From NCBI RefSeq assembly GCF_020921035.1, contig NC_063157.1:6506501-6570500 (forward strand): a stretch of 64,000 bases of DNA. The letters are read 5' to 3'. Origin of the DNA: Rhodamnia argentea (lineage: Eukaryota > Streptophyta > Magnoliopsida > Myrtales > Myrtaceae). Below, piece by piece: positions 1 through 12,202 of this stretch (its first letter is position 1; each line of letters opens with the position of its first letter). A program made the translations under genes and the position numbers. The notes below the pieces were generated by a model. That model did no database searches, was not told the origin of the DNA, and saw only the letters and a program-made list of their open reading frames with translations.

Positions 1-390
1 AGAATGTCTTCTAACAAAATCCGACATAGAGTTAATCTAACACAATAGGACGCCTTCTGCTCTTCATTGAAAGAAAAACCGGGAAATGCAGGAAATTTTT
101 AATATCACTTTCAAATCACAATCACATTGAACTCCTAGACCGTTTATATGAAGACATCTAGGCCCGGACCATCTTCTACCTTTGCCTCAAAAGAGCCGAA
201 ACATAAATATGGCTCTCAATTATGGAAGCAAATGGAAATTGCAATATTGTCTCTATGAGCACAGTAACATTCACAATGTGCATCAAACAACAAAAGGATA
301 TAGCATTTTCATGGGACAAATGAAAGTATGAAACATGTCCTGAATTGGAGCTGAATTTCCAATCAAATATAGGATGAATGTTACACCCAT

Positions 391-913
391 CCTCAGTAAA
401 GGGATATCGTTGATTCGATGAAGGGAACAATAGCGAAAGAAGTCTCTTATCAAGAGCAGAAAGATCTTTCTTCCTACCATCATCGTCGTTCCATGGTTTA
501 TCAAGTGAGGGTGTGATTAGCTGGACGTCGACAAGGGGAGAGAAAACCTCCATGTCATCCTTTGGGTTAAATGTAGAACGCGGAGTGTGCAACCTAGCAA
601 ACGTCCCACTAGACCATAGATGGCTTCTGTAGGGTGTTTCCTCGGATGAAACCAAATTTTGCGTGCTCATGGTTAATCCTCTGTTACTTGTCGTCAGCGA
701 AGTTGCATCTAGGGAAAGACTTGATCGGCAAGGATCACGTGAGCCAACTACTGATGTAGATATTGTAAAGTTCAATGATGTTGAGGAGAGAAGCGGATCC
801 GGCATAAGTATTGATTCTTCATCAGCACCTACAAGAAGAGCGATCTCGGCCGAACAGGTACTCTCATTTACAATAACTGTTTTGGCTCTTTCCAGCATAA
901 ACTCGTAAATGCC
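391..913 (-). CDS. Internal exon of an unrecognised plant gene
   Basis: An open frame of about 175 codons on the minus strand is bounded by a plausible acceptor (pyrimidine-poor but ending in TTAATCAG just upstream of 913) and a plausible donor (G|GTGTAA near 391). The frame stays open from the acceptor, through IYEFMLERAKTVIV, to LDKRLLSLLFPSS near its end. It is Ser/Thr-rich and hydrophilic, with no membrane segment and no catalytic motif I can name. The open frame continues to about 176, but residues past the donor (Cys/His/Phe-rich) look like translated intron. The rest of the gene should lie left of the window or in small exons I could not find. I do not recognise the family. The splice edges are inference. 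Confidence 0.5.
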
Positions 914-1456
914 TGATTAATACCACAAAAACTCAAGTTTATAGTAAGACTAGGATTTTAAGGCCTATTTTCTAATCACAGATTCTGTAGAGTTTCACAA
1001 ATAATTAGATAATGATAGCGAAATTCTAAGTTTCACAGCCATTTTAATAAAGCACGAAAAAGGCCCGTAGCAGATATGCTTTTCCAGTCATTCATCACAA
1101 AATTTAGTTCCACAAGAAGCAGCAGAGACCATTACTATTGTTTCATTCTGTGGAGCGGGAAGATAGATCCATTATCCAATTGACAAAGGAGTATATATCA
1201 CTATACCAAAACCAGGGTATTTCCCTCGCTTGTTCATATAATGGGTATTTCCTTTAGTTGTTCATACAATGAAACAAACTAAAATACACAGGCTGCATTT
1301 GGCACGCTAATATTCAAGAATGGTCTTGGATTTCCTAACATGATGCCAGATCCAAATGAGTAAGTACTTTGATTTCCTAACATGATGCCAGATCCAAAAA
1401 TCAGCAGAGATTGCATTCAATTCGGGAATCAAGAATGAGCATAATAGGTGGAGACA
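914..1456. other. Intergenic or intronic sequence with short direct repeats
   Basis: No gene is visible. Two small duplications occur. A 26-bp segment beginning TTTCCTAACATGATGCCAGA occurs near 1331 and again near 1373. A diverged pair with the theme TATTTCC..TTGTTCATA occurs at about 1218 and 1246. Confidence 0.5.
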
Positions 1457-1485
1457 TGTTACGTCCCAAGGACTGCAAGTATATT

Positions 1486-3816
1486 TGTCACGCCTCGATC
1501 CCCGGGCCCGCAACAACCCTACGAAAACGCCTCAGGTCATAAAAGGACGACGTCCCAGGCACGTCATCGACTCATTATTTTATCTTATTATTAAGCGCAT
1601 ACGGAACGTGTAACCCCCAAACAATTATAAAATACATAGGGATAGAAAAGCAGGAAATCACTCCCGACAATCCATTTAATTTATTTACTGTTAACCCTAG
1701 GAAGAACGTGTATATACAAGCCCCACCTCAAGGCCACTTCCTACAACCCTCAAAAATACCGGATCGGGATTATGGGTTAACACTACTCCGTGCTACTCAA
1801 AAAGAATCTGCAAACACTTCCGGCTTCCAAAGCTAAAGACCTGAAAAATTGTTAACAACAATGGGGTGAGATATAAAATCTCGGTGAGTCAATGCCTAAG
1901 TCTGAGTAGGACATTGACTCGCTCAAGGCATCATAAGCATGTAATACAATAACGATGGTAAACCAATAGCGTGCGATCCTCGCAACGCTTTACCTATCAC
2001 CGAATCGGATCCAAAATCAACAGTCCACCATCAAGCACAAGCGAGCTTACCCCACCTTGGTCCACACATTAAACAATTCATATATAACACGCAATCAAAT
2101 GCATACAACTAAGGTACATAACCATAACACTCATCATAAATTGCATGCACAATGCACCACATGTGTTCCAGTTATTAATGACCATTCTCGGTCTTAGCAA
2201 AACTATGCTCTTCTAGCGGTAACAGGCACCGTTCCATTCCTTCGACAACGGCAACCGACAAACCATGTGGTTTCAAGTACCCTCGGCATGGATTAACATC
2301 GAGACATTCCCGTAGGGAGCGTCGGTCCTTCACAAGCTGCGATCGACATCTAATAAGTCGCGTGGTTCCAAGTACCCTCGGCATGAACTTACCAGGCTCG
2401 AACCCTCGTACCCGGGGGTCGACTTTGTCCTCACATACCCGAGAAGACGGTATCCATTATGTGACTACACACGCATGACATGCAACCGGCCAATTTATAT
2501 CTTTACATTTAACCCAATGCACACACACAAACAATCGTGCTCAAAACTTGGCTCAAAGCCATTTTCATGCTTAAAATGTCGATCCACACGTGATTACATA
2601 AATACACATATTGTCCACCAGACTTTGCATCTATATATATATATGATGACCGGTCACAATGATCAAGACACTAAACAGTCATCAAACAGACACCCAATAA
2701 TAATAATAATAATCCAATAAACAAGTAATTACTAATTAACATAATTAATTATCCCGACTACGACTAATTAATATAATTATCACAGTCCTAATTAATTGAT
2801 TTAATTACCACTTAATTAGCAATTAATAAATCTCGAATATAAATAATTAAATCTATCTTAATTAATTAACCCAACCTTAGTTAATTAATCCATCTCAATC
2901 AATTCATCCATACTTTGATTAATTGTCACCTTAATAATACAACGACCCGACTTCAGAAAAATAATGCAATTATAATTTAAATAAATATATCTAGCATCCG
3001 CTAATTATTTTAATCGCAGTCCACATCAATTATTCTAATTCTCGAACGCAGGTTAACACCCTAATCGAGTTTAGGAGTTGACTCACTACTCCGATGTTCG
3101 ATGTAGAGTCGGGCACGAGGCGACGAAAACGGCGACGCGGGTCGATTCGGGTCTAGTTAGGCCTCGGGTCGGGTCGGGGCGGTCGATTCGGTTCGGGTCA
3201 GATCGGTGGGTTTCGGTCGGTTCAGATCGGATGCGGTTCGAGTCGAGTTCATTCGGTGGCAAGGGTCGGGTCTTCGGGTTCACAGATCTGTGGGTCTCGG
3301 GCTCCGGGGCCGGACCGAGGTGGTTGTGGGTGGTCGGATCAAGGGTGTGGGGTGGTTGATCGGGCGTTGGGGCTGGGCACGACACGACCGGAACGGAGGC
3401 TGGGTCACGGCCGTGGGTCTCGGGTAAGGGCGCGAGCAATGGAGAGGAAGGTCGTGGGTGGTTCGGATCCGGGTTGGGGTAGGGCGGTGGTGTCGGGAAC
3501 GGGCGTGGCAATCGGAACGGGCTCTAATGGGGGTCTCGGGTGGCTAAAATGGAGGAGCTAGTGTCGGGCTCGCGAGCTCGCGGATCCGGGTCGGGCGGAG
3601 GTCGGAACAGGGTTGGGTCGGGGTTGTGGGTGAGCTCGAGCAACCGGCGCGGGGGTGACAGCCGGTGGTGGCGGGTTGGCGGACGAAGGCGGCCGGGTGG
3701 TGGTGATAATCGGGCGTGGTGGTGTGGTGTCGGGTGGGTTGCAAAGAAGAAAAATGAAGAAGAAGTTGAAGGTGAAGAAGAAGACGTACGAGGGAGGGGG
3801 TGGGGTCCGGTTGCTC

Positions 3817-3869
<53 letters not shown>

Positions 3870-4323
3870 AATTAATTGGAGAGAGAGAAAAGATAGGATG
3901 GGATGAGGTGATGGGGATGGGTGTTCACGTGGAGGTGTGAAGAATGAAGAGTTGGGGAGGTTTTCGGTCAAATAAAAGAAAAGAATGGGGCCCATGGTCT
4001 CTTCAAAATTAATTTTTTTATCTTATCTAAATAAAATCTAAGGGCAAATTGGTAATTGGCAAAAATGGGTATCGGTAGTCATTTGGCTCAATCGACCGAG
4101 GGCAAAATTAGAATTTTGGCATTTAGGGTTAGGACAAGTCCGAAGTTGCACACGAAGGGTCTTGACACTACGAGTTAAAGTTTGACTATTCAAACTTGAC
4201 TTTCTCTTACGTACGTCCCGGAACGACCAATCATTGTCTCTTAAATTCTCAAAATCCAAATTTTATTTTCCACATTGGAATTCATAATTTTTCTTATAGA
4301 CATCAAATTTCCAAGACATCACA
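1486..4323 (-). mobile_element. Solo LTR of a long-LTR gypsy (Tekay/Del-like), nested
   Basis: A 2,838-bp unit begins TGTCACGCCTCGATCC and ends GACATCACA, so it has TG..CA ends. It is flanked by a perfect 5-bp target duplication, ATATT at 1481-1485 and 4324-4328. Its edges and internal blocks (GGGTGAGATATAAAATCTCG near 1863) resemble plant chromovirus LTRs read in antisense, so the element is oriented minus. It contains no coding domain, so it is a solo LTR. A GC-rich GGGTC-type stretch (about 3100-3740) and a GA tract (about 3820-3865) lie inside it. It sits inside the 5' LTR of the Reina-like element and is therefore younger than that element. Confidence 0.85.
3821..3865 (+). repeat. (GA)n microsatellite
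   Basis: An uninterrupted GA dinucleotide run lies inside the nested solo LTR. On the minus strand it reads as (CT)n and yields low-complexity open frames that are not genes. Confidence 0.9.
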
Positions 4324-7300
4324 ATATTCAAGGCGCAAAAACATGCTTAAACAAGGCTAAGGAGATTGGCATTCCATTTATGACGAGGATAGTAATCAGC
4401 ATTAATAAGGATAGTTATCAATTAGTTTCTATCTATAAGGATAGCCATCAATTAGTTTACATTTATCAATTAGTTTCTATCTGTAATTGATATTCATGTG
4501 TACTCGGCTATTTAAGAGGCCATTAGGTTACACTGAAGAATCATGCAATTACAATTCTATTCCTACCTCTCTTCCTTCTTTCTCCTTCTCTCTTTTTTAT
4601 TCCCGCTATATCAACTATTCTCTTAACAATTGGTGCTCTCGTCAACTCACACCTCCATCATGCCCGCAACACGTTCTCAAGAACAGGAGGCCCAATTGCA
4701 AGCGGTGCAACAACTAGCCAATGATACCGCTGCAGCTGTTGAACAATTGCGACAAGATCTCGTTACCTCTCAAGCCAATCAACCGATCGCCGAGAGCCTC
4801 ATGACTCTCCCGGACAAACGTGACCAGCGTCTCAAGGCTATCATCCGAGCAGAGCCATCACCATCGCCCCCATCATCCAATCCTACGGCGTCTGGAATTC
4901 TCGGGAGTGGCCCATCGAAACCCACCCATACGGATGAGAGGCCAACGCAGGGCCCGACACCACGCCTCATATTTCCGCTTTTCTCTTCGGGTGATCCGTC
5001 TATTTGTCTTTTCAACGTAAGCCACTTTTTTCAATATTATCATACTCACCCTCAAGATCGACTCCTGCTAGTGGCAATGCACCTCGATGCTCCCGCCACC
5101 ACTTGGAATCAAGGATTAGTGGCTGAAAATCTTCTACAGGATTGGGATGCATTTACCCGCGCTATCCGTCATCGCTTTGGCCCCTCCGAACACGAAGATG
5201 CAACCGCCCTTCTTGCCAAGTTATCTCAAACGGGTTCCGTCCTTGATTACCAGGCCGCCTTTGAAAATCTTGCTAGCAAGGTACGTGGACTCACTCCGGC
5301 ACAATTACGTAGCCTGTTTATTTCGGGCCTGCAGCTCCGGGTGCGCATGGCCGTTCAAGATCACCGGCCGGTGGACTTACATGATGCCTTCGTATTAGCG
5401 CGCATGTATGAGGCCTAGTTCAGCAAGTCGCGCAACCGGCCTTTTCCCACTGTACCCTTCCGCATATGTACATGCACAACCACCGGTTCCACGACTTCCC
5501 GTTAAACGTCCGTCCGCCGAAGAGATGCAAGTACGACGTGACAAAGGTATATGCTTTAACCGTGATGAAAAATTCGTTCATGAGTATCGTTGTAAGGGGC
5601 ATCCGACCCTTTTATATTTGGAGGGTTTCGATGACTCGGATGACGTCTCATTGCCAACCGAAAGTGAAGCCACCGAAACCACTCCATCCGAACCCGAAAT
5701 CAGCCTCCATGCTCTCCCGGGTCAACGTTCGGCCAAATCCATGCGCATGATGGGAACGGTGCGAGGTCAATCGGTTTAGGTGCTGGTTGATGGAGGAAGC
5801 ACACATAACTTCCTCTCTACACACATGTCCAAGTTCCTTACCTTGCCGTTGTCACCAATCACTCCCTTCCAAGTGTTGGTAGGCAATGGTGATGCCCTAC
5901 GATGCACGGCTATATGTCACGATGTACCTGTACTCTTTCAAACCCATTTATTTACCATGGACCAGTTTGTTCTTGACTTGCAGGGAACCGATATTGTTCC
6001 GGGCGTCCAATGGCAAGAAACTTTGGGGCCAGTCCAAATAGACCACACAAACATGACAATGGAATTCCAACACCATGGCCAACGGTGCGGGCCGCAAGGT
6101 GACCCCTCTTTGCACGCACCGTCGGTCTCCTCTTCGAGCCTTTTCAAACTCATGGCGACCGACGGCGTAAGCGCATGCTACATGTGCTTATCCGCCTCTT
6201 CATCAGACCAACCTCCAGCAGACGTGAATGCCGACATTCCGCTATCGGTACAAACGCTTCTTGCGGAGTACGACGACCTATTTGCCCAGCCAACCGGTCT
6301 TCCACCTGCGCATGATGTCGACCACCGCATTCCCCTCAAAGCTGGCACCGAGGCGGTCAATGTCCGGGCTTACCGTTATCCACACTACCAAAAACATGAG
6401 ATTGAACGCCTAGTCACGGAACTCCTCCGGGATGGAACCATTTGCCCAAGTCGCTCGGCCTTTAGTTCGCCGGTCCTCCTGGTAAAAAAGGACAGCTTTT
6501 GGTGCTTATGCATCGATTACGGGGAGCTTAATGCCGCCACTATTCGAGATCGATTCCCCATTCCAACGGTTGATGAGCTATTGGATGAGTTGCACGGCGC
6601 TATCATTTTCTCCAAATTGGATTTGCGCTCCGGATATCATCAGATTCGGATGGATCCCTCGGACATTCACAAAACAGCCTCCGGACACACCACGGCCACT
6701 TCGAGTTCCCGGTAATGCCGTTCGGACTCACCAACGCACCATTCACCTTTCGGGCATTAATGAATGAGGTATTCCGGCTGTTCCTTCGTCGGTTTGTTGT
6801 CATATTCTTCGACGATGTTCTTATTTATAGCAAGGATTTGGCCCTTCATCTTGATCATCTCCGCTAAGTATTTGCCACTCTGCGTCACCACCACCCGACG
6901 GTCAAACACTCGAAGTGCAACTTCGCCACACCCATTGTCGAATTCCTTGGACACATTGTTTCAGCGCATGGTGTCTCTACTAATCCCGCAAAGCTTGAAG
7001 TCGTTCGAGACCGGCCAATCCCAACTACGCTCAAGCGGGTTCGCGGCTTCTTGGGGTTGACCGGCTATTATCGTCGTTTCATCCGCCACTACGCGACTAT
7101 AGCTACCCCCCTCATGGACCTCCTCACCAAGGATGGGTTCGCGTGGTGCGCACAAGCCGAGCATGCCTTCACCTCCCTCAAAGATGCTTTGAGTCATGCC
7201 CCGGTATTAGCAATGCCTGATTTTGCCATTCCCTTTCTTGTGGAGACCGACGCCAGCAGCGTAGGAAGTTACAAACTTTCCCCCCTCATGCGCAGCAAGT

Positions 7301-7699
7301 TAACTTATGTGCGTGAGTTGTTCACAATACAGTCGACCATCCAAAAGTAGCGTCAATATCCGCTCGAGGCTCACTTCATTATCCGGACAGATCATAGGCC
7401 ACCGCACCATCTTCTTCAACAAACCATCCAGACATCAGAACAACAATAATTCTTCTCGAAATTGGTCGGCTTTGACTACTTTATCGAATACAAGCCAGGC
7501 AAGAAAAATGTAGCGGCAGATGCCTTGTCAAGGGTTTACAACAATGTCAACTATGAAAGCGCACTTTTAACATTATCCCGTCCCGTGAATATTGACCTCG
7601 ACACCCTTGGTGCCGAGGTACTACTAGACTAGCGTACAAAGAGCATCATTGATGGCCTCCAGCGTGCACATGACTCCCAGTCCGAGTGGATCACTTTTA

Positions 7700-10092
7700 A
7701 AAAAAAGGTAAGGCATTTGGTAAATAATTTTTTGGATCACTTTGGGAAGATGCCAGCATTGGCAAAATTGAAAGTCCGAGACGGGTGGGCTTTGTTTAGT
7801 ATTTTCGAAAGGAAAATTTCCAAGGGTTTAGTGACATTTTTTGTTAGTTTTCTCATTTTTCATTTTTACCATTGAAGGCCCACATCTAAGGACACTTTGA
7901 AAGCGTTCACGGGGAATTCACGAAGGAAGTTAGGGACGCCGGCCAAGGTCGAGCGACGTTGACTCCAGATGTTGCTTGGCTCGCCTTGTTGAGGTCTCTG
8001 TTTTGATTTGTCTTTTTTTTTTACAAGTCTAGCTCACTAATGGTCACACGACACCGACCGAGGGTTGCATGACGTTTATGTTCAATTTCAAGCCCTAATA
8101 GATGAAGTTGTGCAAGCCTTAGTCGAGCGCAGCTGGATTTGAGATGGAGAGAACTCGAGATGTAAAGCCATGGGGAGAGAGAGCAACGACATGCTAGACC
8201 GATGTAGGAGGTAGCGAAACTATCCTCACCCTCGCCGAGTGTAATACTTGAGTTTTTTTTATTAGATCAAAATAAGTGGCAGGACCCACTGGTATAAATA
8301 AAAAGAGAAAAAGAAAAGAGAGTAGTTGGTTCTCCTTAAAGGGGGTCGGGAGTATTCTGTAGTAGAAAGAAAGGAAAAGAAAATAGAGAAAGGAAAGAAA
8401 GAAGAGAAGAAAGAAGGAAAAAGGAGAAAGGGAAAAGGAGAAGAAATAGTCACGTGCACGCGCCACACGCCACGAACGCCTCGCCGAGCTAGTTTCACTA
8501 CTTATCGCAATGCTAGGTAAGTGCTCGCACCTCTCGTTTCTCCTATAAAAGTGATTTTCAGGTTTAGGGTAAAATTTTGGATTTTGGAGCAAACTGAGTT
8601 GTTGTGTCCAATTGCATGGGTGTTGGGCTGTGTTTCTTCTTGAGAATGAAAATTTAGGATGTTATGAAGCCGTAGGATTCGACAGATCTCGATTTCACGT
8701 TGTGGTTTGCCCGGAGCGAGTTATTCAAATCTGGTGTGCAAACTGTACTATGCGAATAGTATACTTCGAGGGCTAATTTCTTTAGTTTCCGGTTGTCGGC
8801 TGAGGTTCTCTATGTTGGGACTTTTGTAGTACGTCGAATAAGCTTCGTTTTGACTACTATATTACATTAATCGGAGCTTGGTAGAGGGAGTTATAACTCA
8901 AAGAAATTTTGCACGCAGGCTGCCCAACGTGCGACCAGCAGCTTTTTTAGCCCATAGGTATCGGATTATCGACGTTTATACGTCGTTTAGTCAAGTTTTT
9001 TGCTAACGTAGTATTTTTCCATCCTTTAATGTTGTTTTTCAATTAATTTTTAGGATTTCAAGCTTTGTGGTTCGAGTAACTATTATAGGTTGGATTGCGA
9101 CTTTTAAGGTAAGATGCACTTTATCTTCTAAGAATTTATAAAACTCATGATTTAAAGATGGGCACGTGTACTGTGATTTAATTTTCTTGACAAGGTGAAG
9201 AAATGTGACGTTTAGAGCATTATTTTTGCATAAATAGGATCGAGCTATTACTACCTTTTGAATATTTGATATGGCTTGTTGACGATTGTTTTACTGAAAT
9301 TCTGTTCGAGAAATATGTTTCTGAGGAAGGCTATGCATTTAGTTTATAGCTTTTGGTTTGTGAAACCGAATCGTTGTGGTTTTTTTGAATTTGGTATTGG
9401 GGTTAATGTTCATGTTCCTATGATTAGAACCCACCGAGGTGGGGCTAGTATCTATACTGTCGGGATGTCATTGAGCCAAACCATCGGCTGAAATGGGTGG
9501 TAGACCTACCCAAGAAGGTTAAACTTGGTGGTCTTGTCAAGGCATTAAACGTGATCATAGTTAACGATGAGCATGAGATTATTCGATGGATGGATCATCA
9601 AAAGTTGGTTTAATAAGATTAATTAATGGATTAAGCCATTGATAATTTGTTATTACTATGAATTACTATTTGAGTTACTTTGATGAATGCATAGTGATTT
9701 CTCGATCCTCTTAGAAGAGATTGTACTTCTCACTGAGCTGTGGTTGCTCGCCCCTTTATCTCCTTTTGTTTTTCAAGTTCATCGGCAAGCTGTAAGTAGG
9801 ATCGAGAGCTACAGGACTTTTGGGATTGTGGGGGTATATTTTTGGATAAGTTGTATATAGTTGGTAATTTTCGAGCTAGATGTGGAAAGATATGTATGTA
9901 TATCTTTTTTATTATAGTAGATGAGCTCTGATTTTGTGGACATGTGACCTTTTTATCAAATATATATGGAGGTATATATTTCGATATCAGGTTTTCTCGA
10001 GCTATGTTTGAGGTTGCGTCCTTTAATTAAAAAAAAAAAAAAGAAGGACGGCCGTGTCATGCCCTTTCTTCTTGGAGAATCGGAGTGTGACA
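7700..10092 (+). mobile_element. Second long LTR of the Tekay/Del-like type, plus strand
   Basis: This segment follows the truncated gypsy coding region. It carries LTR blocks seen in the 1486-4323 copy (in opposite orientation) and in the 51-52 kb copy. These include a (C/T)TCACTGAGCT..GCTCGCCCC-type block near 9733, GGATAAGTTGTATATAGTTG near 9844, GTGACCTTTTTATCA near 9946, and the end GGAGTGTGACA at 10092. No primer-binding site or coding region follows, so it is a solo or 3' LTR. The left edge is uncertain by some tens of bases. It has purine/pyrimidine-biased stretches (8290-8450). Confidence 0.65.
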
Positions 10093-10097
10093 CGGAG

Positions 10098-10976
10098 GTT
10101 CCCCGATGTTGCCGGCTTCAACTACCTCACAATTGGATTTCTGCACTCTTTTCTTTGCATTTTCTCTTTTCATAGAACAATTGCTTTACAAAGCCCTAGT
10201 CTAGTGATCAAAATCTTTTAACCAAAAGTCTTTGCATTTCCCTAAAGGTTTTAGCCAAATGCCGAATCAAACACAAGTAACCAAATCAGATAAGTACTAG
10301 AAAATGGATAACATTACGTAAGATGATGTCGTAATCTTATAGACAATGATATAAAACTAAAGTCTCATCTGAATATCCAAATCTAACATTATTGTCTGGC
10401 CTTCAAAAACGCTCTCATGAGAAAATGAATAATCCACTACACAGATTCTATAATTTGAAGGAGATGACAAATGGTAATTATGCGTCGCAAAAAAAAAAAA
10501 TACTATAAAGGCATAGGAGATGAAAAGAGTTTGAAACATTCATTAACATTAATTCTTTCTTTCATAATACGATATCCTTTATGCAACATTTTGCCAACTA
10601 ACAAAACTGATTCCCATTCGACCAAAAAAAAAAAAACAAAACTGATTCCCCGTGAATAGAAGTCGACAAATACAAGCTTAACAAAGGGAATTTTTTCCTA
10701 CTACTGTTTCCAATTTGATGTAAGGGTCGACAAATAGAATGAATTTCCTTTTCTACCCTTTCTGTTCTTTTCGAGGAATAATACACGTACTAAGAAGTTT
10801 ACTAAACTTTTGTTACTAGATGATGTGGCAATTTCTTGTTGGATGTCATAGCACGATTCTCGGTTGATTCAACAGTTAATCAAAAATCTTACCACATCAC
10901 ATAGTAGAAGAATTTTTGTTAGATTTTCTTTTGTACTTGCAGCATTTCTCTTTCCCAATTAGCTTCTGATTGACCG
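10098..10976. other. AT-rich intergenic region
   Basis: No gene or transposon end is recognised. Several poly-A/T runs are present (10030, 10490, 10625). This is the downstream flank of the RAB pseudogene. Confidence 0.5.
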
Positions 10977-12202
10977 TTAATTTGAACAGCAAGCTCTCTT
11001 GCTGAAATTACCCGTGAAATTCCCGACGTTAATGGTGGTGCCGTGGGGGAGCAACATGGGGTTCGAGGCCGCCTCCTCCGCAACCAACGCCTTCCCGCTG
11101 ATGATATGGTAGATGTTGAGCAGGACCTTATGGAATGCGTTCTCGATGTTAAACGCCTCGAGAGCCAACATCTCGAGGAAGGACAGGTTCCCCCTCTCGG
11201 CCATGCCCTCCGCCGCCTTCGGCGAGACCGCCCTCAGGTGGTTGAGGTCGAACTTGTTCCCGACCAACATGATGACAATGTTGGAGTCAGCGTGGTCGCG
11301 GAGCTCGCGGAGCCACCACCGGATGTTGTCGAATGTTTGCCTCTTGGTTATGTCATAGACTAGCAACGCCCCGACCGCGCCTTGACAGTAGGCGTTCGTG
11401 ATGGCACGGTACCGCTCCTACCCGGCCGTGTCCCATATTTGAGCCTTCACCGTCTTGCCATGGACCTAAATGATAAATGGGAATACTTAATCCATGATCA
11501 TCTTGCTTTACAAATGCAATTTGAAAAAGATTACTTTTACAGTTTCTTTCTCGAAAAAGCTAAATTTTATCGGCAGTTGTAGATCGGATATGTTTCGTCA
11601 TTCAAAATAATATAGCAAAAAACTCCGCATAATTTTTTTTGTCTTCATGAAATTAGATGCTTTGGAAACATATACTTTCTTGTCAAATTCAACAAGAAAA
11701 AAAGGATATAAAAAAAGAAGCCGAAAAACGATTTGATTATGACCATTTCAAAATAACACAATAATGAAAGATTATCGGAAAACTTTAAGAAAGCTTCCCC
11801 TGTTGATTTTGGTTGATGGGACTTTTGTGTCTATAACTACATGTCAAAATCGAAAATTTTTAAGGAAAAACGACACGGGAACCAAAAATCATCGGGCGAA
11901 TCCAATCACGTACCACACCAACCCGAAATCGCAGAAATAAATTAGAATACGAAGACCAAAATAATCCAGACAAAACAGGCAAGCAAGAATAACACCATTC
12001 TAATTAAGACAAAAAGCAAAATACTAGAGAGAAAAATTGATGAACCTGGAGAGTCCTGGTGGCGAATTCGACCCCGATGGTGGATTTAGACTCCAAGCAG
12101 AACTCATTTCGTGTGATTCGTGTTGGATTTCCCCACGCCCGAATCTCCGATCAGCACGATCTTGAGCAGATAATCGTATTCTTGATCCACTTTATATGCC
12201 AT
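10977..12202 (-). pseudogene. RABA (Rab11-type) small GTPase, two-exon pseudogene
   Basis: Exon 1 (12202-12046) starts [20 protein letters not shown] and contains the P-loop GDSGVGKS. Exon 2 (11465-10977) starts VHGKTVKAQIWDTAG, then runs through [11 protein letters not shown], the guanine motif (NKFD for the usual NKSD), and the C-terminal CCSN prenylation cysteines. The intron keeps usable GT and AG ends, so this is a decayed duplicate and not a processed copy. Live family members direct trans-Golgi/endosome traffic to the plasma membrane. Damage: a short deletion after GKSN shifts the frame in exon 1, and the switch-II glutamine of WDTAGQ, needed for GTP hydrolysis, is TAG (11418-11420). 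An ORF restarting at the later Met (11366) gives 129 aa without any nucleotide-binding loop. The family call is firm; the subgroup (RABA1/A2) is less so. Confidence 0.85.

Larger units (their letters stand above)
1457..7700 (+). mobile_element. Ty3/gypsy retrotransposon (Reina-like chromovirus), fossil
   Basis: The 5' LTR starts TGTTACGTCCC at 1457 and ends CTTAACA at 4628, followed by a primer-binding-like TTGGTGCTCTCG. Once a nested 2.84-kb LTR is subtracted, it is only about 329 bp long. It has a TATA-like TATTTAAG near 4509 and degenerate short repeats. Downstream on the plus strand, in order, are gag-like sequence (from about 4660), a retroviral-type protease (VLVDGGSTHNF, about 5780), reverse transcriptase (about 6360-7000) and RNase H (up to about 7540). 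Integrase and a 3' LTR are not seen before another long LTR begins near 7700. The copy is broken, with several breaks, and is old. The Reina assignment rests on the short LTR and domain order and is tentative. Confidence 0.82.

Noticed and set aside
3086-3995. Overlapping Pro- or Gly-rich open frames of 66-145 aa on both strands
   Set aside because: They lie in the GC-rich and (GA)n part of a solo LTR and are products of composition, with no family resemblance.
11043-11363. 106-aa plus-strand frame
   Set aside because: It is the antisense shadow of RAB exon 2.
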